Position numbers and translations under genes: made by a program
Notes under the pieces: generated by a model
What the model was told of the DNA's origin: nothing
Database searches by the model: none
What the model saw: the letters and a program-made list of their open reading frames with translations, nothing else
DNA from: Neoechinorhynchus agilis
Taxonomy: Eukaryota; Acanthocephala
Assembly (NCBI GenBank): GCA_051530055.1
Contig: CM121341.1
Location: forward strand, 4,030,001 to 4,094,000
Reading direction: 5' to 3'
Length of the DNA: 64,000 bases
Shown here: piece after piece, positions 45,001 to 56,260 of the stretch
Layout: the number at the start of each line of letters is the position of its first letter
Numbering within the stretch: position 1 is the first letter of the stretch

Positions 45001-47988
45001 GGCAATCTCTAAATTTTAGCGTTATCTTTAGATCTCTGTACTTTTTTGAACTTTTAAGAATAGAGATCAAAAATCCTAGGTGAAATTTCTTCAAAAAAGC
45101 AAGCCTTCTTTGTTTTTCTTGACGAATTTCCCTTGAAGCGGCACAAAGACCAAAGTTCAATAAGGACGGATCCTGCTTTTCTACAACCACGTCCGGCATA
45201 ACTTCCAAGAGCTGCGGATATGAAGGCAAGATAATAGCCCGGGTAGAATCCGTGCCAAAAAGCACTTAAAATATGGGTCGCCATTGTCCGACCTTGTCGC
45301 CCTTTGAGCCTATCGTAACATATTCGTCTTAGCCAAATAGTCGTTTGTATATTCCACGCATCCAAAATTTCTTTAAAACTCTTTCCAAACTCCACCCGAA
45401 GTGGATTAACATTGTTAATGACTGAATAAGTGTCAAACACTTGACCATGTTCGTCCATTTTGTAGACTACACCAAATCCTGAGGATAAATTGACCGCTTC
45501 CGATAATTTCCAGGCAAAATAATAACGTGAACGATAACCGAACATTGAAATTTGTATCACAACCATTTTCTTTGCCTATAAAGTCTTAGCGTCAAATGCA
45601 GAGTTTGCGATTTAAAATCGGTAAAAAATTAAATCGTTGTTAAAATCTGGTTAAAAAGTCTCCGAATTAATTATTTTCTATGTAAAGCCTCGGTGTTTAA
45701 TGTTGAGTTTGCGATTTAAAATAGGTAAAAAATAAAACCACTGTTAAAATCTGGTTAAAAAGTCTCCAAATTAATTATTTTCCGCTCAAAGCCTCGGTGT
45801 TCAATGTTGAATTTGCGATTAAAAATCTCCAAATTAATTATTTTCCCCACAAAGTCTCGGTGTTTAACGTCGAGTTTGCGATTTAAAACCTTTCTAAAAA
45901 AATCTTCAAATTAATTATTTTCCGCACAAGGCCACGGTGTTTAATGTTGAGTTTGCGATTAAAAATCTCCAAATTAATTACTTTCCGCACAAATCCTCAG
46001 TGTTTAATGTTGAGTTTGCGATTTAAAAACTTTCTTAAAAAATCTCCAAATTAATTATTTTCCCCACAAATCCTCGGTGTTTAACGTCGAGTTTGCGATT
46101 TAAAACCTTCCTAAAAAAATCTTCAAATTAATTACTTTCCGCACAAATCCTCAGTGTTTAATGTTGAGTTTGCGATTAAAATAAAATAAAACCTGTTAAA
46201 ACTTTAAAAATCTCCAAATTAATTATTTTCCGCACAAAGCCTCGGTGTTTAATGTTGAGTTTGCGATTAAAAATCTCCAAATTAATTATTTTCCCCACAA
46301 AGTCTCGGTGTTTAACGTCGAGTTTGCGATTTAAAACCTTTCTAAAAAAATCTTCAAATTAATTATTTTCCGCACAAAGCCACGGTGTTTAATGTTGAGT
46401 TTGCGATTAAAAATCTCCAAATTAATTACTTTCCGCACAAATCCTCAGTGTTTAATGTTGAGTTTGCGATTTAAAATCTTTCTTAAAAATCTCCAAATTA
46501 ATTATTTTCCCCACAAATCCTCGGTGTTTAACGTCGAGTTTGCGATTTAAAACCTTCTAAAAAAATCTTCAAATTAATTATTTTCCGCACAAAGCCACGG
46601 TGTTTAATGTTGAGTTTGCGATTTAAAAACTTTCTAAAAAAATCTCCAAATTAATTATTTTCCGCACAAATCCTCAGTGTTTAATGTCGAGTTTGCGATT
46701 TAAAATAGGTAAAAAATAAAACCACTGTTAAAATCTGGTTAAAAAGTCTCCAAATTAATTATTTTCCGCTCAAAGCCTCGGTGTTCAATGTTGAATTTGC
46801 GATTAAAAATCTCCAAATTAATTATTTTCCCCACAAATCCTCAGTGTTTAACGTCGAGTTTGCGATTTAAAATCTTTCTGAAAAAAATCTCCAAATTAAT
46901 TATTTTCCGCACAAATCCTTCGGTGTTTAATGTTGAGTTTGCGATTTAAAATCTGGTTTAAAAATTTTCCGCACAAATCCATCGGTATTTAGCGTCAAGT
47001 TTGCGACTTAAAACCTTTCTAAAAAAAGTCCCAAATTTTCAAAAATTAATATCGTCCCAAATGGAATTAAAATTGATGATCGATTAGATAAGCACAGAAA
47101 TGGGTTGCATTTAAGCTCAAAATAAGTAAAGGAAGTTTCCGAATGACATTAGAAAGAGTTCTATCGTCCAGAAGGTTTTGTTCGATTGGAAATCGGCTGG
47201 TAATGATAAGGAAGGAGGCGACATAAACCACGCATTCGATAAGTTTAACGATTGTCACTTTAAAGTTATTATTTGCTTGGACAAGAGTGATAAAGTCGAG
47301 ATAGTCTCGATAGAAGAAAAGAGGGCCGGATAATACACCATGGAAAGCGAATACGTATCCAAGAAGGCGTTTAAAGTTAGGTTTCTGGACTGCTTGTAGT
47401 TTTTGATCGGTTGTGAGTTTATCTTGTGGAGTTTGATTATCTTTGATGGCGAACGCGAGATGACTTAGCTTAGCAAGCGTCTATTTTTCGTTAAGTCCTA
47501 CGAGAAAAAAAATAGACGAGCCAAGATAATTTTTGAGTGGATATCATAATGGGACCGGAAATGCTGTAAACGTACCCGGATGACAATTGCATTAGTCTAA
47601 TATGGACATAGCTGAGATGGATCAATAAGGCAAATAAGACGAAAGATGGATGATTTGGGGCACTTCTTGTAACGAGTTCAAAGATGAGTATTTGAATGAA
47701 CAAATGAACAATGTGATCACCGAAACATAGATAAGTTAATCCAATTCCAATCAGAGCGGATATTAGGGCATTCAGGTCAGCGTTTTTGGGTTTTAACCAT
47801 CGGAAATAAAATCGACTTAGAACAAGAGCCAAAAACTGACTTATAACGTAGGATTTTTGATCCCGGGACAACGAAAACTCCATTTGTGGTTGGGGCAAAG
47901 GTGGAACTGAAGTGGAAACGACAATGAAATGTTCTTTCGTTCCGTAGTCTTGATTGAAATGACTAGCGTGAAAGTCAGGTTCAATCAT
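41990..47988 (-). CDS. MBOAT2: MBOAT1/2-type lysophospholipid acyltransferase with array-filled introns
   Basis: Multi-pass ER enzyme that reacylates lysophospholipids. Exon 1 from ATG 47988 includes YVISQFLALVLSRFYFRWL and YSISGPIMISTQKLS. A second exon block, about 47470-47080, reads FHGVLSGPLFFYRDYLDFI. A third, about 45575-45188, reads FGYRSRYYFAWKLSEAVNLS with the catalytic Asn (WNIQTTIWL) and His (SAFWHGFYPGYY). The last exon, 42291-41990, continues RRSFRPLFLKS and FYDVLTWFSAITAANYCL to HHNKKDD, an exact KKxx ER-retrieval end. Donor 45187 and acceptor 42292 are in matching phase. The two large introns (about 2.9 kb and 1.5 kb) consist almost wholly of tandem arrays. Remaining junctions are approximate. 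Confidence 0.88.
42305..45110 (-). repeat. Tandem array, about 20 copies of 134 bp, in the last MBOAT intron
   Basis: Units start near 42499, 42632, 42766, 42899 and so on, with CCTAGGTGAAATTTCTTCAA and TTTTAGCGTTATCTTTAGAT. Copies are nearly identical in the centre; units around 43.9 kb and 44.6-44.7 kb are shortened. The unit nearest the gene (45075-45110) blends into bases just past the third exon's donor (GAAGGCTT, GAAGAAATTTC), so the array seems to have grown from intron sequence beside the exon. Confidence 0.95.
45590..47000 (-). repeat. Complex tandem array of ~57-80-bp units in an MBOAT intron
   Basis: About 20 short units share CAAATTAATTATTTTCC and GTTTAATGTTGAGTTTGCGATT. Units alternate between versions with TTTAAAACCTTTCT inserts and without, producing a higher-order period. 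More diverged than the 134-bp array next to it, so probably older. Confidence 0.9.
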
Positions 47989-48104
47989 TTGTGGGATTGT
48001 CTCTTTTGAATAGACGTACTGAAGAGTTTTTTGAGAGAGACAGAAAGGTGGTTCTTAATTGAATTCCTATTATTGGACGATCATGTCCATCTTTTTAACC
48101 GAAA

Positions 48105-49410
48105 AATTGAGATTTTTCGAAACAGGAAGTCTCGTTCTGGTCGTATAAAAAGGTTTTGTTCGCGGGGATTTTTCCTATTCCAGAGGTGGTTCCGAGACTT
48201 GTACCATCCCCGAAGGATTTTCCCTTGATGATTCTGATAAACCGCTGAAATTCGATTAATTCGACTTTGTTTTAAAATGAAGTTTCACATTTGATTGGAT
48301 TGAGATTGTTTGAAACAGGAAGTCTCGTTCTGGTCGTATAAAAAGGTTTTGTTCGCGGGGATTTTTCCTATTCCAGAGGTGGTTCCGAGACTTGTACCAT
48401 CCCCGAAGGATTTTCCCTTGATGATTCTGATAAACCGCTGAAATTCGATTAATTCGACTTTGTTTTAAAATGAAGTTTCACATTTGATTGGATTGAGGTA
48501 TTTCAAAATAGGAAGCCTAGTTCTGGTCCTATGAAAAGGTTTTGCTCGCGGGGATTTTTCCTATTCCAGAGGTGGTTCCGAGACTTGTACCATCCCCGAA
48601 GGATTTTCCCTTGATGATTCTGATAAACCGCTGAAATTCGATTAATTCGACTTTGTTTTAAAATGAAGTTTCACATTTGATTGGATTGAGATTGTTTGAA
48701 ACAGGAAGTCTCGTTCTGGTCGTATAAAAAGGTTTTGTTCGCGGGGATTTTTCCTATTCCAGAGGTGGTTCCAAGACTTGTACCATCCCCCGAAGGATTT
48801 TCCCTTGATGATTCTGATAAACCGCTGAAATTCGATTAATTCGACTTTGTTTTAAAATGAAGTTTCACATTTGATTGGATTGAGATTGTTTGAAACAGGA
48901 AGCCTAGTTCTGGTCGTATGAAAAAGTTTTGTTCAGGGGGATTTTTCCTATTCCAGAGGTGGTTCCGAAACTTGTACCATCCCCGAAGGATTTTCCCTTG
49001 ATAATTCTTATAAACCGCTGAAATTCGATTAATTCGACTTTGTTTTAAAATGAAGTTTCACATTTGATTGGATTGAGATTGTTTGAAACAGGAAGTCTCG
49101 TTCTGGTCGTATAAAAAGGTTTTGTTCGCGGGGATTTTTCCTATTCCAGAGGTGGTTCCGAGACTTGTACCATCCCCCGAAGGATTTTCCCTTGATGATT
49201 CTGATAAACCGCTGAAATTCGATTAATTCGACTTTGTTTTAAAATGAAGTTTCACATTTGATTGGATTGAGATTGTTTGAAAGAGGAAGTCTCGTTCTGG
49301 TCGCGTAAAAAGGTTTTGTTCGCGGGGATTTTTCCTATTCCAGAGGTGGTTCCTAGACTTGTACCATCCCCGAAGGATTTTCCGTTGATGATTCTGATAA
49401 ACCGCTGAGC
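48105..49410 (+). repeat. Satellite array 2, seven ~195-bp units, upstream of HIRA
   Basis: Reverse-orientation relatives of array 1 at 15.7-16.9 kb. Units start with GGAAGTCTCGTTCTGGTCGT near 48126, 48320, 48510 (variant), 48704, 48898, 49090 and 49284. Each unit has CGTATAAAAAGG, a TATA-box-like motif pointing toward HIRA, and the open frame TIPEGFSLDDSDKPLKFD followed by TAA. Two units have one extra C that breaks that frame. The array ends about 150 bp before the HIRA start. Confidence 0.95.
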
Positions 49411-49559
49411 AGAATCTCACTGTTACAAAAGGCTGAGCAAAATCAAAACTTACTATTTTTTCGTTAATTTATTGTTTTTTTTGGTTATAATTACGATCAA
49501 TGTTCATGTACGGACTTTATATTGTTTCCTTCGCTTGTTTTCAGATAACTGTAATATTA

Positions 49560-51947
49560 ATGGAGATTATAAAGGATCTTTGGATAAACCACGGTGGTCT
49601 ATCGTTGTATTCGTTGGACATTGATGGGACGGATAGCTACGTGGCGACTGCTGGCCTTCTTGACGATAACGGATGTGTAACCGTATGGAACTTCCCTGGC
49701 ATGAGAGGTGATCGGTCAAACACAAAACCTATGTTTCGCGGATGTTGCCACCTTGGCTGTGTGAACGCTGTCCGTTGGCAGCCGCCGTCCGGTTTTTGCT
49801 TTGCGACCGGAGGAGCTGACGGTCTTGTCAATATATGGACGCATTTAGGAACCGAAGCACAATGGGAACGATCGACTGTTTTGAAAGGTCATTCGGGTGA
49901 CGTTCTCGGCGTTGAATGGTTTCCAGCGATCGATGAGTCTCGATCTGAGATCCTTGCGACATGTTCGGTTGACTGTCGGGTTTTTGTGTGGAATGTCGAA
50001 CGACAGGAATTGATTGTGAAGTTAATTGGGCACACGGGTATAGTTAAAGGAGTTTCTTGGGATCCAGTTGGCCGCTATCTTGTTAGTCAATCCGATGATC
50101 GGTCGATGATTTTGTGGCGTACTCTTGATTGGTCAATAGAAGGTACGTTCAAAAAGAGCTTTGAATCCAATCCAACCGATAGTCATTTTCTTATCACTAA
50201 TCGAGGTATTCCAATGGGGATCTAAAAACGGAAACAAAAACGAATACCATCGATCGAATAGACTGTGTTTTTCAACCAATGGAGACTCGATCGTTGCTGT
50301 GAACTGCATCAATAATCGCACTCCAGTCTGTCAAGTTTATCCTCGATCATGTTTTGGTTCAGAGAATGTGAACACTGAGATCAGCTTAGTAGGTCATTCT
50401 GATATTACTCAAGTTGTCCGGTTTTCACCACGAACATACAATCATGGACGAACTTTATTTGCTATTGCGGGCAGGGACTGTTCTTTATCCATTTGGATGT
50501 CAGACTTAAGTAAGCCGTTATTTGTAGCAACCAATCTGTTCCTTTCGGCAATTGTTGATATTTCGTGGACCACAGACGGGCAGTCCTTAATGGCTTGTTC
50601 TCTCGATGGAACGTCTTGTCGTATTGTGTTGGATGCAAAAGCGCTTTTTGAACAGGTTGATCCTTTGACTGATGTAGAGGTAGCCATATCCAAAGGATTT
50701 GGAGCAAGACATAATCTTAATAAGGCAGCGAGAGCGATCGGTAAATCGGGTCTCATAGATCCGAAACCAAAGCATCATAAACCCATGAAAGCCATTAATA
50801 ACTCGAATTTGACAGATAAAGCTAAAAGGTTAGTTACGGATGCTGGTTCAATTGCAACGAATTCCGGTGTATTAAGAAAGGTCGTTCAAGTTGAATGCGG
50901 ACAGAGTACATTAGTTTGATTTTCTTGAGGTGTATTGAGTAATTGTTTTTTGCAAGGGAAGATCCCCGAGGGAAATCCGTCGATTGTTCTCCTTTTTTTA
51001 TTCTCTATTTCACATGCCTAAGGTGTTTTTTCTTCAAAAAATGTGTCAATCACAATGAGAACTTCTAAGATATCGATCATCATTGAGTCAAACTACGGTA
51101 CCAGTTAGTAAAAAGGTCAAAAGAAGAGCCTCTTGACCTTGTTTTCATTTCAAAGGAGAGTGGAATCGAATGCAAGGTGACTAAGACTAGATACGGATTC
51201 GTCGTCTCATATGGAGATATATGGACTAGACTGATTCCATGCGTTACTCAATCGCCTATTGCGCTATGTTCAAACCGTCAATTGACCCACGTCCTTACAT
51301 CGTCCGGGATTCTGTACTCTTTTGAATCGTGTTCAAATGGAAAGCAAGCGACAGTCCCATTCTTGGCGTCGAGTGGTTCACTTTGTTCGAAAAAACCAAT
51401 ACACATTCAATCGGTCGATCGAGTAGTGTTTGTAAGTACCGATCAAGAATGTTGGATCTACACCATAAATAAAGACCAATCATTGGATCGAATCGCCAGT
51501 GGACCACTTACACTACCTTTAACTACTGGATTTCCACCACAATTCACAATGGAAAATGGTGTTGTTTGTTTGCAAACTAATGGCGTGAAATTTAGATTGT
51601 GCCAACGAACAATGACTTGGCGGTTGGTCCATGTGGACGCAGAATCAAGTGTATGTGATAGGTATTTCAGTCTGTTAAGATTGAATGAAGATGATACGAC
51701 CAGTAATCTAACAGATGAACTGGAATCCGTGAGAACGATGGCTGCCGCCGATAGCACGTTTCCAATAGAATGCCTCAAATCCACATGTATTGAGTGTTTC
51801 AGAAAATGTAAAGCTGTTCTGAACATCATCGATGAACCGACTTTCGATGAAGAATACCAAGACGTTACGAGTATTCGTGAAGCAGTGGAAAAGTATCGGA
51901 CGTTACTTGATCAGAGTTGTATAGGACAGAATAGAAAGCGAAAATGA
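49560..51947 (+). CDS. HIRA: HIRA histone H3.3 chaperone
   Basis: WD40 subunit of the HIRA complex, which deposits histone H3.3. The start MEIIKDLWINHGGLSLYSLD matches the HIRA N-terminus; TTTTCAG lies 14 nt upstream, so the extra 20 codons upstream are probably intronic. Exon 1 (to about 50205) has blades CVNAVRWQPPSGFCFATGG, GDVLGVEWFP and GIVKGVSWDPVGRYLVSQSD with DDRSMILWRTLDW, a HIRA hallmark. Exon 2 (about 50262-50880) continues RDCSLSIWMSDLSKPLFVAT and IVDISWTTDGQSLMACSLDG. Exon 3 (51156-51947) is the C-terminal Hira domain (YGFVVSYGDIWTRLIP, RLCQRTMTWRLVH). The exon 1-2 junction is one base out of phase with the visible GT-AG pair. The protein is shorter (~700) than human HIRA (1,017). 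Confidence 0.92.
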
Positions 51948-52024
51948 CAAAAAAGTAGGGTATGTAAATGGGGTTTAGGGATTTACATTTTGTTGATCCA
52001 TTCACAAATCTTTTTAATCGACTC
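51948..52024. other. HIRA 3' flank
   Basis: Short spacer between the HIRA stop and the stop of the convergent Cys-rich ORF; 3' UTRs of both. Confidence 0.3.
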
Positions 52025-52368
52025 TTAGAATTCATATAAAACGAACAAAGTTACAATTATCGATGTCATCTTTTTTGAACTTACACGCTGCTTCCACCAC
52101 CGATTATAATAACGATAGATAAATGGCCCGTTGCATTCAAACAGACCGCGTTCATTGTCCAGTTTTTCACAATACTCTTTCGGCAAAATGAAATATCCGT
52201 GGATACAATTAACTGGATAAAACTTTGACCTGAATTGAAATCTCAAAAATAACTTCTTTTCACAGCACTGACCACAGACAACCTTCACACAATCAAGTTC
52301 CGTAGAATTGATTAACTGGCACGGGTAACAATATCCAACTACTTGATCCACACTTTGTGTTACGCTTA
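52025..52368 (-). CDS. Cysteine-rich exon of an unrecognised protein
   Basis: Open exon preceded by a CATTTCAG acceptor (52369). It reads SVTQSVDQVVGYCYPCQLIN, then CVKVVCGQCCEKK and YCEKLDNERGLFECNG, eight or more Cys in 110 residues, suggesting a disulphide-bonded or metal-binding domain, followed by SSKKMTSIIVTLF, possibly intron read-through. No initiator ATG in the exon, so an upstream exon is expected. A TATAAAAG sits about 30 nt further upstream on the same strand. Confidence 0.4.
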
Positions 52369-53213
52369 CTGAAATGTGGAATTACTGTCATGAACCCTTT
52401 TATATGTAAAAACGGAAATTTTTTTGAGGATTATTCAAACCTTTTAAGCGGCACCCATCCAGATCCTAAAGGCTTATCAGTTACTTTCTCGCTTTTGGTC
52501 GTACGTTTTCGGCACTCACTGATGCCTCGAGAGGAGATATCTGAGGATCCGGATAGGTATTTTAATTCAAACAAGCGTTTTGCTGACCAAATCAAAAATT
52601 TGCCAAACTTAGCCGTCTAAATTGTTTGAATAATCCCAAAAACGAAATGTACTATTTTTTCTGCTGAACTTGACAGTAATTTATTTGTACATCAAAAAAG
52701 TAAGTAACGTAAAAATATACTTGTTCATTAGTACTTTTTTGGAAGTAGACATCTTACGAAAAGGTGGAGGTATCGGGCAACTGAAAGTTCTTAGTCTTTT
52801 CACGATCGGCGAAAATGATATAACTAGTTTATGAGAATTGAAGTCACTACTTTAAACGGATATTAGAAATCAACGAAAGCAATAGAAATTCAGGATATCA
52901 TTTTGAAAAAAAACCCTTTAAAATCACTGAATCAAATCACGATTAAATTCTAATCTTTAAGTATGGATTGCTAAAATGCAAAAACACATCGCCTTCTAAG
53001 ACCATAATTACCAACGCAAACCCAGTTTTACGCGTTTCCTCCATAACGATGCCTTGTGAGTTCATGTGACTAATACAGACCCTTAGAGCTCTACACTGAG
53101 TTTAGTCACCATTCAAAACTCCCTCGTTCAAAGAATATTAGAGAAAATGTGAGTAAGAGAACACTTTGCGTTCGTATACACCTTAGAGCTCTTTGAAAAC
53201 CACTTGGCGTAAG
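52369..53213. other. Intergenic with a foldback-element scrap
   Basis: Around 52530-52560 the sequence GATATCTGAGGATCCGGA matches the arms of the foldback elements at 10.5 and 19.9 kb; the rest of the element is gone. No gene seen from 52.6 to 53.2 kb. Confidence 0.4.
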
Positions 53214-54285
53214 TATCTATAATTTGGGGAAAATAAAAGTGGGAAATCGTACAAAATGCTTTATAGGTTTTGGAAATAACACATAAAAGACGTGCTTTTT
53301 GGTTCCGATAAAATTATTTGCATAAAAAAATTTAAATTCTATTTCGCAGTTTTCTTTATAATTTGGGGAAAATAAAGGTGGGAAATCGTACAAAATGCTT
53401 TATAGATTTTGGAAATAACACATAAAAGACGTGCTTTTTGGTTTCGATAAAATTATTTGCATAAAAAGATTTAAATTCTATTTCGCAGTTGGTCTTTATA
53501 ATTTGGGGAAAATAAAAGTGGGAAATCGTACAAAATGCTTTATAGATTTTGGAAATAACACATAAAAGACGTGCTATTTGGTTTCGATAAAATTATTTGC
53601 ATAAAAAGATTTAAATTCTATTTCGTAGTTTATCTTTATAATTTTGGGAAAATAAAGGTGGGAAATCGTACAAAATGCTTTATAGATTTTGGAAATAACA
53701 CATAAAAGACGTGCTTTTTGGTTTCGATAAAATTATTTGCATAAAAAGATTTAAATTCTATTTCGCAGTTGGTCTTTATAATTTTGGGAAAATAAAGGTG
53801 AGAAATCGTACAAAATGCTTTATAGATTTTGGAAATAACACATAAAAGACGTGCTTTTTGGTTCCGATAAAATTATTTGCATAAAAAAATTTAAATTCTA
53901 TTTCGCAGTTGGTCTTTATAATTTTGGGAAAATAAAGGTGGGAAATCGTACAAAATGCTTTAAAGATTTTGGAAATAACACATAAAAGACGTGCTTTTTG
54001 GTTCCGATAAAATTATTTGCATAAAAAAATTTAAATTCTATTTCGCAGTTGGTCTTTATAATTTGGGGAAAATAAAGGTGAGAAATCGTACAAAATGCTT
54101 TATAGATTTTGGAAATAACACATAAAAGACGTGCTTTTTGGTTCCGATAAAATTATTTGCATAAAAAGATTTAAATTCTATTTCGCAGTTGGTCTTTATA
54201 ATTTTAGGAAAATAAAGGTGAGAAATCGTACAAAATGCTTTATAGATTTTGGAAATAACACATAAAAGACGTGCTTTTTCGTCGA
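53214..54285 (+). repeat. Tandem array, eight copies of 140 bp
   Basis: Units start CTTTATAATTTGGGGAAAAT at 53214 (variant), 53354, 53493, 53633, 53774, 53913, 54053 and 54194 and share CACATAAAAGACGTGCTTTT. Alternating single-base variants (GGGG/TGGG, TATAG/TAAAG) hint at pairwise amplification. No coding potential. Confidence 0.95.
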
Positions 54286-54556
54286 TGTACCAAGAAATTT
54301 AAATTCTTTAATTTATATTTCGCAGTTGACCTTGAAATTTCCATTCTAAAAATTATTATATTAATAAAAATTATAGAGTTTAAACATTGTTGGTTTTGAA
54401 GAATTACATATTCGTTTCCATTCCGATAAAAAGTTAAGCTATCCACAAGACATGATGATGGTATTTTTCGACTTAGACGAACTTTTAGCTCACTTGTGAC
54501 ACATTTCACGGCTACATTAGTTTCTCTAGTAGAAAAGGCCTTGTATACGCTTTAAA
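54286..54556. other. Spacer, nothing recognised
   Basis: AT-rich, no supported gene. Confidence 0.3.
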
Positions 54557-54703
54557 TCATACGATGTCCTCCGGGTTGTTGTCCAATCGTCGCCATAATT
54601 CAAACTGTTCAAATTCGGCATCTCCGCGAAATACTAATTGCCGAATACAAAACGGTCCTGTTTTCAGGCGCCTCAATGGTTCCCCGAAACGTGATAGGTA
54701 CAT
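54557..54703 (-). CDS. Possible 48-residue protein divergent from MDH1
   Basis: ATG ORF MYLSRFGEPLRRLKTGPFCI, continuing RQLVFRGDAEFEQFELWRRL to NNPEDIV and TGA. Base composition and amino acids are protein-like (few AT-driven residues). It starts 84 bp from the MDH1 start on the opposite strand. It could be a small basic protein, for example a mitochondrial subunit, or the last exon of a larger gene. No family recognised. Confidence 0.4.
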   Translation of the reverse strand: MYLSRFGEPLRRLKTGPFCIRQLVFRGDAEFEQFELWRRLDNNPEDIV

Positions 54704-54787
54704 TAAAAAAGGTTTTATGCTCGAATGAAATTAGAATTTGTTCTCAGATTTTTTTTGAATATTAATCGCGTCTTCACTTTCAGGGCA

Positions 54788-55981
54788 ATGGCATTAAAAT
54801 CACCGATAAGAGTTGCTGTGACCGGTGCGGCTGGTCAGATCGGATATTCGCTGGTCTATATGATCGGAAGCGGATATGTCTTTGGCGAAGATCAGGTAAA
54901 ACGGAATGTTTATATCTGAAATTTCACATTATGAACATAGCCAATTATTCTGCATTTGATCGAGTTGAAAGTAGCGATGGAAGCATTAAAGGGTGTAGTT
55001 ATGGAGCTTCAGGACGCTGTATTACCCCTTCTTCATGGTGAGAAAAAGAAAAATTAAACTTATTTTTTTTATAATTAACCCATTTAAACCACAGACATTA
55101 TTGCTACTGATTCGCTTGATGTTGGATTTAAGGACGTTGACGCCGTTTTCTTGGTTGGATCAATGCCTCGTAAAGCTGGAATGGAACGAAAAGATCTGTT
55201 GAGTGCTAACGTGAAGATCTTTAAAACTCAAGGCGAAGCTCTTGAAAAATATGCTAAAAAGACAGTAAAAGTTCTCGTGGTAGGAAATCCAGCGAACACA
55301 AACGCTTTAATTTGTTCAAAATTCGCTCCTTCAATTCCTGTTCAAAATATTACTGCTATGACTCGTTTGGACCAGAATCGATGTCTCGGTCTTTTGGCGG
55401 AGAAATTGAAGCTCAATGTGAACGATGTTAGAAACGCGATTGTTTGGGGCAACCACTCCGTCACAATGTTCCCCGATACATTCCACGGTCATGTCCGACA
55501 AGACGGAAAATGGGTGCCTATTAATAATGCAGTCAATGATATCGATTGGATCAAAGGTGATTTTGTTACAGTGAGTATTTGGTCTCTTGGTTTTATTTAA
55601 ATATCTTTCAAAGACCATTCAAAAAAGAGGAGCAGCTATAATTGCAGCTAGAAAACTGTCTTCGGCGTTATCAGCAGCTAAGGCGGCTTCTGATCACATG
55701 AGAGATTGGTGGAGAGGAACTGAGGTAAGAGGTTTGTCTATTGATTTCTTAATTTTTGTGCTAAGGAAGGGAAATGGGTGTCAATGGCGGTTCCAACCGA
55801 TGGATCATATGGCATTAAGGAAGGATTAGTATTTAGTTTGCCATGTACTGTTGACAAACATGGGAATTACAAGATTGTTCAGGGACTTGATTTAAATAGT
55901 TATGCAATGAAAATGCTTGCAAATACTACTAAGGAGCTAGAGGAGGAAAAAGCTGTCGCCTTGGAAGCTTGCGAAGAGTAA
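54788..55981 (+). CDS. MDH1: Cytosolic malate dehydrogenase (MDH1)
   Basis: NAD-dependent interconversion of malate and oxaloacetate in the cytosol (malate-aspartate shuttle). Five exons close exactly: 54788-54895, 54941-55037, 55095-55570, 55614-55724 and 55766-55981, with introns of 45, 57, 43 and 41 nt, giving 335 residues (human 334). Motifs: NAD-binding [14 protein letters not shown], substrate-binding loop [33 protein letters not shown] and the catalytic His in [13 protein letters not shown], then [28 protein letters not shown] site lies 5 nt before the ATG. All residues expected for activity appear present. Confidence 0.97.
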
Positions 55982-56260
55982 GACAAAAGATGTCGTTTTA
56001 GCCTTTTATAAAGTTAGTTCTTTGACCTTGGTCATCAGTCTTAACTTCCAGCGTCATTGATTTGTTGTATTTATCGAGATCAAAGCACGAATAACTTTGA
56101 TGACCTCTTGCACGAACATGAAGTCGAGAAAAAACTAGAATGAGATCAGCGATAATGATTTCGAAGTCCTTTGACCTTGGTAACGCGATTTCATGAATTT
56201 AGTGCCCAAATCCACGCTTAAGCATCATTTAATTTATTGACTCTGTTCCATTTATGGATA
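55982..56260. other. MDH1 3' flank
   Basis: 3' UTR region between convergent MDH1 and the LRR gene. Part of it (56047-56104) is copied at 62.68 kb. Confidence 0.4.
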
